From the NCBI RefSeq assembly GCF_037975245.1, contig NC_092568.1, forward strand, positions 13,789,501-13,853,500: a stretch of DNA of 64,000 nt. The letters are read 5' to 3'. The notes below the pieces were generated by a model. That model was not told the origin of the DNA and searched no databases. It worked only from the letters and a program-made list of their open reading frames with translations. How positions within the stretch are numbered: position 1 is the stretch's first letter; the number at the start of each line of letters is the position of its first letter. The translations under genes and the position numbers were made by a program. Origin of the DNA: Apostichopus japonicus. Lineage: Eukaryota; Echinodermata; Holothuroidea; Aspidochirotida; Stichopodidae. Shown piece by piece: positions 11,301 through 22,418 of the stretch.

Positions 11301-14300
11301 ATTGCTAACAACTGTGCTGAGATAATCTAGTTCACACTGTCCATACTAGATTAATATTGCTATCAACTGCTGAGGTGATCTAGTTCACACTGTCCATACT
11401 AGATTAATATTACTCACAACTGTACTGAGGTGATCTAGTGCACACTGTCCATACTAGATTAATATTGCTAACAACTGTGCTGAGATGATCTAGTTCACAC
11501 TGTCCATACTAGATTAATATTGCTATCAACTGCTGAGGTGATCTAGTTCACACTGTCCATACTAGATTAATATTACTCACAACTGTACTGAGGTGATCTA
11601 GTTCACACTGTCCATACTAGATTAATATTGCTAACAACTGTGCTGAGGTGATCTAGTTCACACTGTCCATACTAGATTAATATTACTCACAACTGTACTG
11701 AGGTGATCTAGTGCACACTGTCCATACTAGATTAATATTGCTATCAACTGCTGAGGTGATCTAGTTCACACTGTCCATACTAGATTAATATTGCTATCAA
11801 CTGCTGAGGTGATCTAGTTCACACTGTCCATACTAGATTAATATTGCTATCAACTGTGCTGAGATGATCTAGTTCACACTGTCCATACAACATCAATATT
11901 ACTAACAACTGTGCTGAGATGATCTAGTTCACACTGTCCATACTAGATTAATATTGCTATCAACTGCTGAGGTGATCTAGTTCACACTGTCCATACTAGA
12001 TTAATATTGCTATCAACTGTGCTGAGATGATCTAGTTCACACTGTCCATACAACATCAATATTACTAACAACTGTGCTGAGATGATCTAGTTCACACTGT
12101 CCATACTAGATTAATATTGCTATCAACTGTACTGAGGTGATCTAGTTCACACTGTCCATACTAGATTAATATTGCTATCAACTGCTGAGGTGATCTAGTT
12201 CACACTTCTCCATACTAGATTAATATTGCTAACAACTGTGCTGAGATGATCTAGTTCACACTGTCCATACTAGATTAATATTGCTATCAACTGTGCTGAG
12301 ATGATCTAGTTCACACTGTCCATACAACATCAATATTACTAACAACTGTGCTGAGATGATCTAGTTCACACTGTCCATACTAGATTAATATTGCTATCAA
12401 CTGCTGAGGTGATCTAGTTCACACTGTCCATACTAGATTAATATTGCTAACAACTGTACTGAGGTGATCTAGTTCTCACTGTCCATACTAGATTAATATT
12501 GCTATCAACTGTGCTGAGGTGATCTAGTTCACACTGTCCATACAAGATTAATATTACTCACAACTGTACTGAGGTGATCTAGTTCACACTGTCCATACTA
12601 GATTAATATTGCTAACAACTGTGCTGAGATGATCTAGTTCACATTGTCCATACTAGATTAATTTTACTCACAACTGTGCTGAGATGATCTAGTTCACACT
12701 GTCCATACTAGATTAATATTGCTATCAACTGCTGAGGTGATCTAGTTCCCACTGTCCATACTAGATTAATATTACTCACAACTTTACTGGGGTGATCTAG
12801 TGCACACTGTCCATACTAGATTAATATTACTAACAACTATACTTTACTGAGGTGATCTAGTTCACACTGTCCATACTAGATTAATATTACTAACAACTTT
12901 ACTGAGGTGATCTAGTTCACACTGTCCATACTAGATTAATATTGCTTTCAACTGTGCTGAGGTGATCTAGTTCACACTGTCCATACTAGATTAATATTGC
13001 TATCAACTGCTGAGGTGATCTAGTTCACACTGTCCATACTAGATTAATATTGCTATCAACTGTGCTGAGATGATCTAGTTCACACTGTCCATACAACATC
13101 AATATTACTAACAACTGTGCTGAGATGATCTAGTTCACACTGTCCATACTAGATTAATATTGCTATCAACTGTACTGAGGTGATCTAGTTCACACTGTCC
13201 ATACTAGATTAATATTGCTATCAACTGCTGAGGTGATCTAGTTCACACTTCTCCATACTAGATTAATATTGCTAACAACTGTGCTGAGATGATCTAGTTC
13301 ACACTGTCCATACTAGATTAATATTGCTATCAACTGTGCTGAGATGATCTAGTTCACACTGTCCATACAACATCAATATTACTAACAACTGTGCTGAGAT
13401 GATCTAGTTCACACTGTCCATACTAGATTAATATTGCTATCAACTGCTGAGGTGATCTAGTTCACACTGTCCATACTAGATTAATATTGCTAACAACTGT
13501 ACTGAGGTGATCTAGTTCTCACTGTCCATACTAGATTAATATTGCTATCAACTGTGCTGAGGTGATCTAGTTCACACTGTCCATACAAGATTAATATTAC
13601 TCACAACTGTACTGAGGTGATCTAGTTCACACTGTCCATACTAGATTAATATTGCTAACAACTGTGCTGAGATGATCTAGTTCACATTGTCCATACTAGA
13701 TTAATTTTACTCACAACTGTGCTGAGATGATCTAGTTCACACTGTCCATACTAGATTAATATTGCTATCAACTGCTGAGGTGATCTAGTTCCCACTGTCC
13801 ATACTAGATTAATATTACTCACAACTTTACTGGGGTGATCTAGTGCACACTGTCCATACTAGATTAATATTACTAACAACTATACTTTACTGAGGTGATC
13901 TAGTTCACACTGTCCATACTAGATTAATATTACTAACAACTTTACTGAGGTGATCTAGTTCACACTGTCCATACTAGATTAATATTGCTTTCAACTGTGC
14001 TGAGGTGATCTAGTTCACACTGTCCATACTAGATTAATATTACTCACAACTGTACTGAGGTGATCTAGTGCACACTGTCCATACTAGATTTATATTACTA
14101 ACAACTTTACTGAGGTGATCTAGTGCACACTGTCCATACTAGATTTATATTACTAACAACTTTACTGAGGTGATCTAGTGCACACTGTCCATACTAGATT
14201 AATATTACTAACAACTTTACTTTACTGAGGTGATCTAGTTCACACTGTCCATACTAGATTAAAATTGCTAACAACTGTGCTGAGGTGATCTAGTTCACAC

Positions 14301-16078
14301 TGTCCATACTAGATTAATATTGCTATCAACTGCTGAGGTGATCTAGTTCACACTTCTCCATACTAGATTAATATTGCTAACAACTGTGCTGAGATGATCT
14401 AGTTCACACTGTCCATACTAGATTAATATTGCTATCAACTGTGCTGAGGTGATCTAGTTCACACTGTCCATACAACATCAATATTACTAACAACTGTGCT
14501 GAGATGATCTAGTTCACACTGTCCATACTAGATTAATATTGCTACCAACTGCTGAGGTGATCTAGTTCACACTGACCATACTAGATTAATATTGCCAACA
14601 ACTGCTGAGGTGATCTAGTTCACACTTCTCCATACTAGATTAATATTGCTAACAACTGTGCTGAGATGATCTAGTTCACACTGTCCATACTAGATTAATA
14701 TTGCTATCAACTGCTGAGGTGATCTAGTTCCCACTGTCCATACTAGATTAATATTACTCACAACTGTGCTGAGATGATCTAATTCACACTGTCCATACTA
14801 GATTAATATTGCTATCAACTGCTGAGGTGATCTAGTTCCCACTGTCCATACTAGATTAATATTACTCACAACTTTACTGGGGTGATCTAGTGCACACTGT
14901 CCATACTAGATTAATATTACTAACAACTTTACTTTACTGAGGTGATCTAGTTCACACTGTCCATACTAGATTAATATTACTAACAACTTTACTGAGGTGA
15001 TCTAGTTCACACTGTCCATACTAGATTAATATTGCTTTCAACTGTGCTGAGGTGATCTAGTTCACACTGTCCATACTAGTTTAATATTACTCACAACTGT
15101 ACTGAGGTGATCTAGTGCACACTGTCCATACTAGATTTATATTACTAACAACTTTACTGAGGTGATCTAGTGCACACTGTCCATACTAGATTTATATTAC
15201 TAACAACTTTACTGAGGTGATCTAGTGCACACTGTCCATACTAGATTAATATTACTAACAACTTTACTTTACTGAGGTGATCTAGTTCACACTGTCCATA
15301 CTAGATTAAAATTGCTAACAACTGTGCTGAGGTGATCTAGTTCACACTGTCCATACTAGATTAATATTGCTATCAACTGCTGAGGTGATCTAGTTCACAC
15401 TGTCCATACTAGATTAATATTGCTAACAACTGTGCTGAGATGATCTAGTTCACACTGTCCATACTAGATTAATATTGCTATCAACTGTGCTGAGGTGATC
15501 TAGTTCACACTGTCCATACAACATCAATATTACTAACAACTGTGCTGAGATGATCTAGTTCACACTGTCCATACTAGATTAATATTGCTACCAACTGCTG
15601 AGGTGATCTAGTTCACACTGTCCATACTAGATTAATATTGCCAACAACTGCTGAGGTGATCTAGTTCACACTTCTCCATACTAGATTAATATTGCTAACA
15701 ACTGTGCTGAGATGATCTAGTTCACACTGTCCATACTAGATTAATATTGCTAACAGCTGTGCTGAGATAATCTAGTTCACACTGTCCATACTAGATTAAT
15801 ATTGCTATCAACTGCTGAGGTGATCTAGTTCACACTGTCCATACTAGATTAATATTACTCACAACTGTACTGAGGTGATCTAGTGCACACTGTCCATACT
15901 AGATTAATATTGCTATCAACTGCTGAGGTGATCTAGTTCACACTGTCCATACTAGATTAATATTGCTATCAACTGCTGAGGTGATCTAGTTCACACTGTC
16001 CATACTAGATTAATATTACTCACAACTGTACTGAGGTGATCTAGTGCACACTGTCCATACTAGATTAATATTGCTATC
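5305..16078. repeat. Satellite array, block 2
   Basis: About 10.8 kb, roughly 200 monomers, of the same satellite. Higher-order structure is clear: a block of about 1,043 bp is repeated in tandem near 12,000-14,080 (markers TATCAACTGTACTGAGG at 12,121 and 13,164), and the same block starts near 5,434 (offset 6,687). Another block near 6,059 recurs at 7,157 (offset 1,098). A longer junction, CAACTTTACTTTACTGAGG with a 4-bp extra TTAC, is specific to this block. The part from about 9,577 to 11,857 is a copy of window positions 1 to about 2,280. The last five bases (CTATC) are the left target duplication of LTR element 1. Confidence 0.97.
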
Positions 16079-16252
16079 TGTGATGTTTCAAGATAGTAGA
16101 TAGACAAACGATGTTTATGATTACGATGGATTTTATTCTGTCTTCTTTTGTTGACCACCTATCTGTGTCTTTTACACGTGATGCATGAACATTATTTATT
16201 ATATATATCAGTGGGCAGTATTTACTTTTAGTATACTAATCAAAACATTACA
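16079..16252 (-). repeat. 3' LTR of element copy 1
   Basis: 174 bp. On the minus strand it begins TGTAATGTTTTG and ends AAACATCACA. It contains a TATATATAATAAAT stretch, a CACGTG E-box-like palindrome, and AATAAA signals (plus-strand TTTATT at 16132-16137 and 16195-16200). It differs from its partner LTR at position 51 of the LTR (G at 16129 against T at 20418) and at a private T at 16212. Confidence 0.95.
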
Positions 16253-16265
16253 TCCCTCCCCTTTT
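16253..16265 (-). promoter_or_regulatory. Polypurine tract, copy 1
   Basis: The minus strand reads AAAAGGGGAGGGA directly against the 3' LTR. This is the expected position and composition for the primer of plus-strand DNA synthesis. Confidence 0.9.
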
Positions 16266-16449
16266 AGTTAAAATGGAACAATCCTCTTAGAGTGTTAACA
16301 TCGATACTCCATGTCTTGTGAAATAAGGAATGGGAAACAATAACATTTTTTTTTCTCTTATGGTATAACATGAAAATAATGCAGGCGATAATAAAAGAAA
16401 AGATGATGCTCAAAATGTCTCTGACTTTACGTATTTTACAAACATACAA
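16264..16449 (-). CDS. Small predicted membrane ORF downstream of pol, copy 1
   Basis: A 61-codon frame between the end of pol and the polypurine tract, where envelope genes or accessory frames sit in some Gypsy-like elements. A hydrophobic stretch at about residues 12-29 (DILSIIFSFIIACIIFML) is followed by the basic cluster HKRKK, so a single membrane segment is conceivable. There is no signal sequence, glycosylation-rich ectodomain or fusion motif, and it is far too short for an envelope protein. It may be a chance frame in an AT-rich 3' untranslated region. Confidence 0.3.
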   Translation of the reverse strand: MYVCKIRKVRDILSIIFSFIIACIIFMLYHKRKKNVIVSHSLFHKTWSIDVNTLRGLFHFN

Positions 16450-16486
16450 TACTTTAATGTGGCTGTGTGTTTAGAAAGTTCACAGT

Positions 16487-19400
16487 TTATATTTCCGATA
16501 TTAATCTCCTTGGCGGTTTCGTACTTCGCTGAGAACGTCTTAACTCGTCGTTTTCAGCACTTTCCTCCTCTGTGATCTCCTCCGGTGGTTGCTCAGGTTC
16601 GCTAGGTTCTCCTTCGAAGCGTTTGAAGAATGAAGAATTCCGTGTGATTACCGAACCATTTCCCCCCTCCGCGGTTACGCAATTTCCATTGCGTTTCGTT
16701 ACTGTCATCGGGTTAGGATCATAGGGGGTAGACAACATGTTCCGCTTTTTCTGTTTCACAAGGACTGTATCACCGATAGCTATGTTGGACTCGCGTGCAT
16801 GAAGAGATTTGTCGGCATTCGCTTTCATTTTCCGCTTCATCTGAGCATCGCGTTCGCGAAGACCGGCGAAGTCGCTTAGCTTGCGTTTTGCATCTGGGAG
16901 CATGATGGACATTTTTCTCCCATACAGGAGTTCGAACGGGGATACATTCGTAGTGCTGTGTGGTGTAGCTCTGTATTGGCGCAGAAACTTACAAAGTTCT
17001 TGCTTCCAGTTTTTCTTTTGCTGTACAGACGCTCGAATCGACTTTACAAGCGTGCGGATGAAACGCTCGGCTTCACCATTGGCACGGGGCCACAGCGGGG
17101 TGCACTTCCTATGAGTGAAACCAAGATAGTTTGCAAACTTGGCAAAGTCCTCTGAGTTCATAGGTGGCCCATTGTCGGTACGTACCACCTTTGGAATTCC
17201 GTGTCGCGAAAATATTTTGTCTAATTCCGGGATCACAGTTTTCGCTTGTAGTGATGGTATTATTATAGCTTCTGGATAACGGCTGTAATCATCGATAACT
17301 ACCATTATGTATTCTCCTCCCGCGAATGGCCCTTTGAAATCCATGGAGACCGACTCCCATGGGGTGCTGGGGAGTTCTGTCATTCGCAAGGGCTCTGGTG
17401 GGGTTGGAGATGGGGTCACGATTTGGCACGTTAGACAGCCTTTTACTTTGTATTCAACGGATCTATCAATACCAGGGAACCAAACTTTTTCTCGTAGAAG
17501 CTGCTTTGTTTTGACAATTCCTTGGTGCGACGCGTGTGCTAAGTCAACGGCTTGTTCGCGGAGTGATTTTGGTAAGACTATCCGCGTGTCTCTCAGGACA
17601 ACACCGTCAACTACAGTGAACTCATTTTTCATGTGTCTGTAATCACGAACATTTTCGTCACTCCAATCACCTGATTTGAGAGCACTGCAGAGTGCTTGGA
17701 TTTCGCTGTCTTGCTTAGATTCGCTTTGAACAACCTCAAATTTCATTGCTTTCGGTACAGCGTTACTGCAAATGTAGTTCACGTAATCCTCTATCATGGC
17801 GTTGTGACTTTCAGGATGTGAGTGGTACCGCAACAGATAGTCAGCTGGATTATCTCTGCCCGGTATGTGCTTGACTTCGAAGTCATACTGCTGAAGTTTC
17901 AACAGCCACAGTTCTATTCTCGCGTTACTCTTAGCGCCATGGTTGTTGAAAATGGGAAGTAGAGGCTTGTGGTCAGTGTGTACCTCGAAATGGCTGCCAT
18001 ACAGGTAAACTCTGAACTGTTCTACTCCGAACTTGATCGCGAGTGCTTCTCGCTCTATCTGCGCGTAGCGAGACTCTGCTGCAGACATTGCGCGACTGGC
18101 ATAAGCGACAACCTTGTTTTCTTGACACAGCATAGCTGAAACGCCACACGGGCTTGCGTCAACGATCACCACAGATGGTTTGGAGCTGTCGAAATATGTT
18201 ACGGTTGTTTCATTTGTCAGAGTACGTTTCAACTGTTCAAATGCCTGATTGCATTCATCTGACCATTCGAACTTGAAATCCTTCTTGGTTAGCTCGCGTA
18301 GGGGAGCGGTGATCGACGCATAGTTGGGTATAAACCTTGATACGTATTGCGTTAACCCGAGGAACGAGCGCACTGCGCTTGCGTCTATTGGGACTTCCGT
18401 GGTTTTGATGTCGTTAATTTTTGCTGGCTCAGGGCTGATTCCTTGAGCAGAAAATATGTGTCCGAAATAAACAACCTCTGGCTGCGCGATTTTGCATTTG
18501 TCGCGATTCAGGCATGCCCCACACTCGGCCAAGCGCTGAAGTACTCTGTGCAGGTTTTCATTGTGTTCCTGCTTTGATTGTCCATACACGATGATATCGT
18601 CCGAAATGTTTATTACTCCGGGTAATCCTGTTAGCATGTGACTGACCGCTTTCTGAAATTTCTCACTCGCTGCGTTAACACCGAACATTAGGCGCTTGTA
18701 CCTGTACAAACCTTGGTGTGTTGTGAATGTTGTGATGTACCTACTTTCCTCGTCGAGCTCAAACTGGTGATATCCCGCGCTTAGGTCCAACGTACTGAAC
18801 ACGGTGGCACCATTCAAAGCACTTATCAGTTCGTCAACGGTAGGCATAGGGAATCGCTCGCGCTCAATGGCTTTGTTTGCTTCTCTCATATCCACACAAA
18901 TGCGCACACCACCATTTTTCTTTGGTGGTGTCACAATTGGCGATACCCAGGGTGTTGGACCCTGCACTCGCTCAATGACATCCTCATCTAGAAGACGTTG
19001 AATTTCCTCATCGACATCCTTGCGGACGTGAAAAGGAATTGTTCGTAGCTTTTGAGTTTTTGGTTCTACGTTTGTGTCTATATGCAGCTTAATTGTCTCT
19101 GTGTTTATTTTCCCAATTCCGTTGAATAATTCAGGGTATCGAGAAAACATGTCTGATTCAATGCTGTTCGCAATGTACAGTAGTCCTAAATCTATACTTG
19201 TTTGATAACACAGAAGATTTCCACCAAACCCATCTACGACACAGAAACGTGTTTCGACTGTCTTCCCTTTCTCTGTTGTCACTTTCGCTCGAATTTCTCC
19301 AAGAGTTGGGAGTGGTGTCTGCGAGTTATACGCAAAGAGACTAGACGCACATGGCTTGAGGCAATTGTCCGGTGCCCCGGATTCATTTTTCAGTTTTTGA

Positions 19401-20332
19401 AAAGCGAGCTTATCTAGGACATTGACACTTGCTTGTGAGTCAATCCCCATGTTTATTTTAGTTCCTGCAATCTCTACTTTGCAAGACGGTAGAGATTTAA
19501 GTTTTGGGGCGTTTGTCGCAAAAACGTAATCACTTTTTTCTTCACTGATCTGCTTAACTCTGTTATCACTTGGCTTACTCCTACAGTATTTTGCATAGTG
19601 GTTTGCTTTACCACATTTGTAGCAGTCCTTGCCCTTTGCTGGACACTCACCGGTGTGGGGATAGACTCCTCCACAGTTACGGCACTTAGTGTTAGGCCTA
19701 TCACCCCTAGTCTGCTGATTTCTGTTGGGCCTAGGTTTATTTGAAAACTTACTATTTGGACTGTTTTTGTTGGCCCTATAAATGGCATGTGTTGTTTCGT
19801 CGTGTTTCTCTTTTTGAAGCTGAGCTGTATCGCTCATCGCTATGTCCATCGCTAGCGCTAATTGAACAGCTTTGTCAAGCGTAAGACCGTCTTCCGATAA
19901 TAATCGCTTCTGGATTTGCGGGTTAACGAGACCACATACAAGACGATCTCGTAGGCTCTCTGTTAGATTATTTCCAAATGCACACGTTGACGCTAATTTC
20001 CGAAGTTCGACAAGATATGCAGCGATTGTCTCATCGGATCGCTGATCTCTTTTATGAAAACGGAAACGCTCTGCTATTATCAGAGGCTTAGGCGCGAAGT
20101 AATCAGTTAATTTCTGTTTTAGCTGTGCGTAGGTTAGGTTTAATGGCTTGTCAGGCTCACACAAGTTCTTCAGTAACTGGTACGTTGATTGCCCAATTAC
20201 AGTAACGAACGCTGATACTTGCTTGTTATCGGCTATCTCGTTTACGTTAACATAGGCCTCGAAACGTTCTAGGTACGAATGCCATTCTGATGATTCTCCG
20301 GAAAAATCCTCGATTTTTCCGATCATTGCCAT
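16487..20332 (-). CDS. Gag-Pol polyprotein, LTR element copy 1
   Basis: A single 1,281-codon frame with no gag/pol frameshift. The Gag-like N-terminal part is followed by two zinc knuckles (C217-C220-H226-C230, unusual CX2CX5HX3C, and C237-C240-H245-C250, classical). The protease has D298-S299-Q300-A-S where D-S/T-G is usual. Reverse transcriptase has LDLSAGYHQ (about 515-523) and ISDDIIVYG (576-584). RNase H has VVDAS (723-727) and VHTDHKPL (785-792). Integrase has an HX2H...C966-X2-C969 finger and the catalytic triad D998, D1053, E1089 with exactly 35 residues between the last two. No chromodomain is seen. Relative to copy 2 it has Q772 for R, and L834 for S in the conserved LSR box at the RNase H end. 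Start chosen at the first ATG after the primer binding site. The frame is intact; activity is unknown. Confidence 0.95.
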   Translation of the reverse strand: MAMIGKIEDFSGESSEWHSYLERFEAYVNVNEIADNKQVSAFVTVIGQSTYQLLKNLCEPDKPLNLTYAQLKQKLTDYFAPKPLIIAERFRFHKRDQRSDETIAAYLVELRKLASTCAFGNNLTESLRDRLVCGLVNPQIQKRLLSEDGLTLDKAVQLALAMDIAMSDTAQLQKEKHDETTHAIYRANKNSPNSKFSNKPRPNRNQQTRGDRPNTKCRNCGGVYPHTGECPAKGKDCYKCGKANHYAKYCRSKPSDNRVKQISEEKSDYVFATNAPKLKSLPSCKVEIAGTKINMGIDSQASVNVLDKLAFQKLKNESGAPDNCLKPCASSLFAYNSQTPLPTLGEIRAKVTTEKGKTVETRFCVVDGFGGNLLCYQTSIDLGLLYIANSIESDMFSRYPELFNGIGKINTETIKLHIDTNVEPKTQKLRTIPFHVRKDVDEEIQRLLDEDVIERVQGPTPWVSPIVTPPKKNGGVRICVDMREANKAIERERFPMPTVDELISALNGATVFSTLDLSAGYHQFELDEESRYITTFTTHQGLYRYKRLMFGVNAASEKFQKAVSHMLTGLPGVINISDDIIVYGQSKQEHNENLHRVLQRLAECGACLNRDKCKIAQPEVVYFGHIFSAQGISPEPAKINDIKTTEVPIDASAVRSFLGLTQYVSRFIPNYASITAPLRELTKKDFKFEWSDECNQAFEQLKRTLTNETTVTYFDSSKPSVVIVDASPCGVSAMLCQENKVVAYASRAMSAAESRYAQIEREALAIKFGVEQFRVYLYGSHFEVHTDHKPLLPIFNNHGAKSNARIELWLLKLQQYDFEVKHIPGRDNPADYLLRYHSHPESHNAMIEDYVNYICSNAVPKAMKFEVVQSESKQDSEIQALCSALKSGDWSDENVRDYRHMKNEFTVVDGVVLRDTRIVLPKSLREQAVDLAHASHQGIVKTKQLLREKVWFPGIDRSVEYKVKGCLTCQIVTPSPTPPEPLRMTELPSTPWESVSMDFKGPFAGGEYIMVVIDDYSRYPEAIIIPSLQAKTVIPELDKIFSRHGIPKVVRTDNGPPMNSEDFAKFANYLGFTHRKCTPLWPRANGEAERFIRTLVKSIRASVQQKKNWKQELCKFLRQYRATPHSTTNVSPFELLYGRKMSIMLPDAKRKLSDFAGLRERDAQMKRKMKANADKSLHARESNIAIGDTVLVKQKKRNMLSTPYDPNPMTVTKRNGNCVTAEGGNGSVITRNSSFFKRFEGEPSEPEQPPEEITEEESAENDELRRSQRSTKPPRRLISEI

Positions 20333-20344
20333 GTTGAAAAATGT

Positions 20345-20362
20345 ATCCTAAACTCGTCGCCA
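20345..20362 (-). promoter_or_regulatory. Primer binding site, copy 1
   Basis: Five bases inside the 5' LTR the minus strand reads TGGCGACGAGTTTAGGAT, starting with the TGG that pairs with tRNA CCA. The complementary tRNA 3' end would be ...CTCGTCGCCA, most like a serine tRNA (GCT type). That assignment is from memory and was not searched. Confidence 0.8.
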
Positions 20363-20367
20363 GAAGA

Positions 20368-20541
20368 TGTGATGTTTCAAGATAGTAGATAGACAAACGA
20401 TGTTTATGATTACGATGTATTTTATTCTGTCTTCTTTTGTTGACCACCTATCTGTGTCTTTTACACGTGATGCATGAACATTATTTATTATATATATCAG
20501 AGGGCAGTATTTACTTTTAGTATACTAATCAAAACATTACA
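20368..20541 (-). repeat. 5' LTR of element copy 1
   Basis: 174 bp with TG...CA ends, differing from the 3' LTR (16079-16252) at two positions. It carries the presumed promoter; a TATA-like AT stretch lies about 45 bp from its 5' edge. The target duplication CTATC follows at 20542-20546, and the satellite resumes in register. Confidence 0.95.
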
Positions 20542-22010
20542 CTATCAACTGTACTGAGGTGATCTAGTTCACACTGTCCATACTAGATTAATATTGCTAT
20601 CAACTGCTGAGGTGATCTAGTTCACACTGTCCATACTAGATTAATATTGCTAACAGCTGTGCTGAGATAATCTAGTTCACACTGTCCATACTAGATTAAT
20701 ATTGCTATCAACTGCTGAGGTGATCTAGTTCACACTGTCCATACTAGATTAATATTACTCACAACTGTACTGAGGTGATCTAGTGCACACTGTCCATACT
20801 AGATTAATATTGCTATCAACTGCTGAGGTGATCTAGTTCACACTGTCCATACTAGATTAATATTGCTATCAACTGCTGAGGTGATCTAGTTCACACTGTC
20901 CATACTAGATTAATATTACTCACAACTGTACTGAGGTGATCTAGTGCACACTGTCCATACTAGATTAATATTGCTATCAACTGTACTGAGGTGATCTAGT
21001 TCACACTGTCCATACTAGATTAATATTGCTATCAACTGTACTGAGGTGATCTAGTTCACACTGTCCATACTAGATTAATATTGCTATCAACTGCTGAGGT
21101 GATCTAGTTCACACTGTCCATACAAGATTAATATTACTCACAACTGTACTGAGGTGATCTAGTTCACACTATCCATACTAGATTAATATTGCGAACAACT
21201 GTGCTGAGATGATCTAGTTCACATTGTTCATACTAGATTAATTTTACTCTCAACTGTACTGAGATGATATAGTCCACACTGTCCATACTAGATTAATATT
21301 GCTCACAACTGTGCTGAGATATTCTAGTTCACACTGTCCATACTAGATTAATATTGCTATCAACTGCTGAGGTGATCTAGTTCACACTGTCCATACTAGA
21401 TTAATATTACTCACAACTGTACTGAGGTGATCTAGTGCACACTGTCCATACTAGATTAATATTGCTATCAACTGTGCTGAGATGATCTAGTTCACACTGT
21501 CCATACTAGATTAATATTGCTACCAACTGCTGAGGTGATCTAGTTCACACTGTCCATACTAGATTAATATTGCCAACAACTGCTGAGGTGATCTAGTTCA
21601 CACTTCTCCATACTAGATTAATATTGCTAACAACTGTGCTGAGATGATCTAGTTCACACTGTCCATACTAGATTAATATTGCTAACAGCTGTGCTGAGAT
21701 AATCTAGTTCACACTGTCCATACTAGATTAATATTGCTATCAAATGCTGAGGTGATCTAGTTCACACTGTCCATACTAGATTAATATTACTCACAACTGT
21801 ACTGAGGTGATCTAGTGCACACTGTCCATACTAGATTAATATTGCTATCAACTGCTGAGGTGATCTAGTTCACACTGTCCATACTAGATTAATATTGCTA
21901 TCAACTGCTGAGGTGATCTAGTTCACACTGTCCATACTAGATTAATATTACTCACAACTGTACTGAGGTGATCTAGTGCACACTGTCCATACTAGATTAA
22001 TATTGCTATC
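20542..22010. repeat. Satellite array, block 3 between the two LTR elements
   Basis: About 27 monomers. Its left part (to about 21,470) matches 26,474-27,402 at offset 5,932, and its right part (from about 21,470) matches 15,540-16,078 at the same offset. It therefore contains the junction of a tandem duplication whose unit carries the LTR element. A private variant, CAAATGCTGAGG near 21,743, separates it from the paired site at 15,811. Confidence 0.95.
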
Positions 22011-22184
22011 TGTGATGTTTCAAGATAGTAGATAGACAAACGATGTTTATGATTACGATGGATTTTATTCTGTCTTCTTTTGTTGACCACCTATCTGTGT
22101 CTTTTACACGTGATGCATGAACATTATTTATTATATATATCAGAGGGCAGTATTTACTTTTAGTATACTAATCAAAACATTACA
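22011..22184 (-). repeat. 3' LTR of element copy 2
   Basis: 174-bp LTR. It keeps the G at LTR position 51 seen in the left LTR of copy 1 but has A at the position where copy 1 has a private T (16212). Confidence 0.95.
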
Positions 22185-22197
22185 TCCCTCCCCTTTT
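22185..22197 (-). promoter_or_regulatory. Polypurine tract, copy 2
   Basis: Minus-strand AAAAGGGGAGGGA abutting the 3' LTR, identical to copy 1. Confidence 0.9.
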
Positions 22198-22381
22198 AGT
22201 TAAAATGGAACAATCCTCTTAGAGTGTTAACATCGATACTCCATGTCTTGTGAAATAAGGAATGGGAAACAATAACATTTTTTTTTCTCTTATGGTATAA
22301 CATGAAAATAATGCAGGCGATAATAAAAGAAAAGATGATGCTCAAAATGTCTCTGACTTTACGTATTTTACAAACATACAA
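22196..22381 (-). CDS. Small predicted membrane ORF downstream of pol, copy 2
   Basis: 61-codon frame identical to that at 16264-16449, with one hydrophobic segment and a following basic cluster. Because the two elements are a very recent duplication, its preservation says nothing about selection. Confidence 0.3.
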   Translation of the reverse strand: MYVCKIRKVRDILSIIFSFIIACIIFMLYHKRKKNVIVSHSLFHKTWSIDVNTLRGLFHFN

Positions 22382-22418
22382 TACTTTAATGTGGCTGTGT
22401 GTTTAGAAAGTTCACAGT

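Larger units (their letters stand above)
16079..20541 (-). mobile_element. Ty3/Gypsy LTR retrotransposon, copy 1
   Basis: Complete 4,463-bp element read on the minus strand. It has identical-length 174-bp LTRs with TG...CA ends, 5-bp target duplications CTATC (16074-16078 and 20542-20546), a primer binding site inside the 5' LTR end, one long gag-pol frame, and a purine-rich tract next to the 3' LTR. The order protease, reverse transcriptase, RNase H, integrase is that of Ty3/Gypsy (Metaviridae). The two-finger nucleocapsid and the ISDD reverse transcriptase box suggest the Mag/SURL-like lineage, which is an inference. The internal sequence is rich in CpG, unlike the satellite around it. It differs from copy 2 at only a handful of sites. 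Confidence 0.97.

Noticed and set aside
16264-16449. True envelope gene making the element an endogenous retrovirus
   Set aside because: Only 61 codons, with no signal peptide, ectodomain or fusion features. The element is kept as a plain LTR retrotransposon.
16881-19417. Plus-strand frames of 65-111 codons within the LTR elements (also at 22,813-25,349)
   Set aside because: They lie antisense to the intact gag-pol frame and have no domain of their own. They are shadows of a conserved coding strand.
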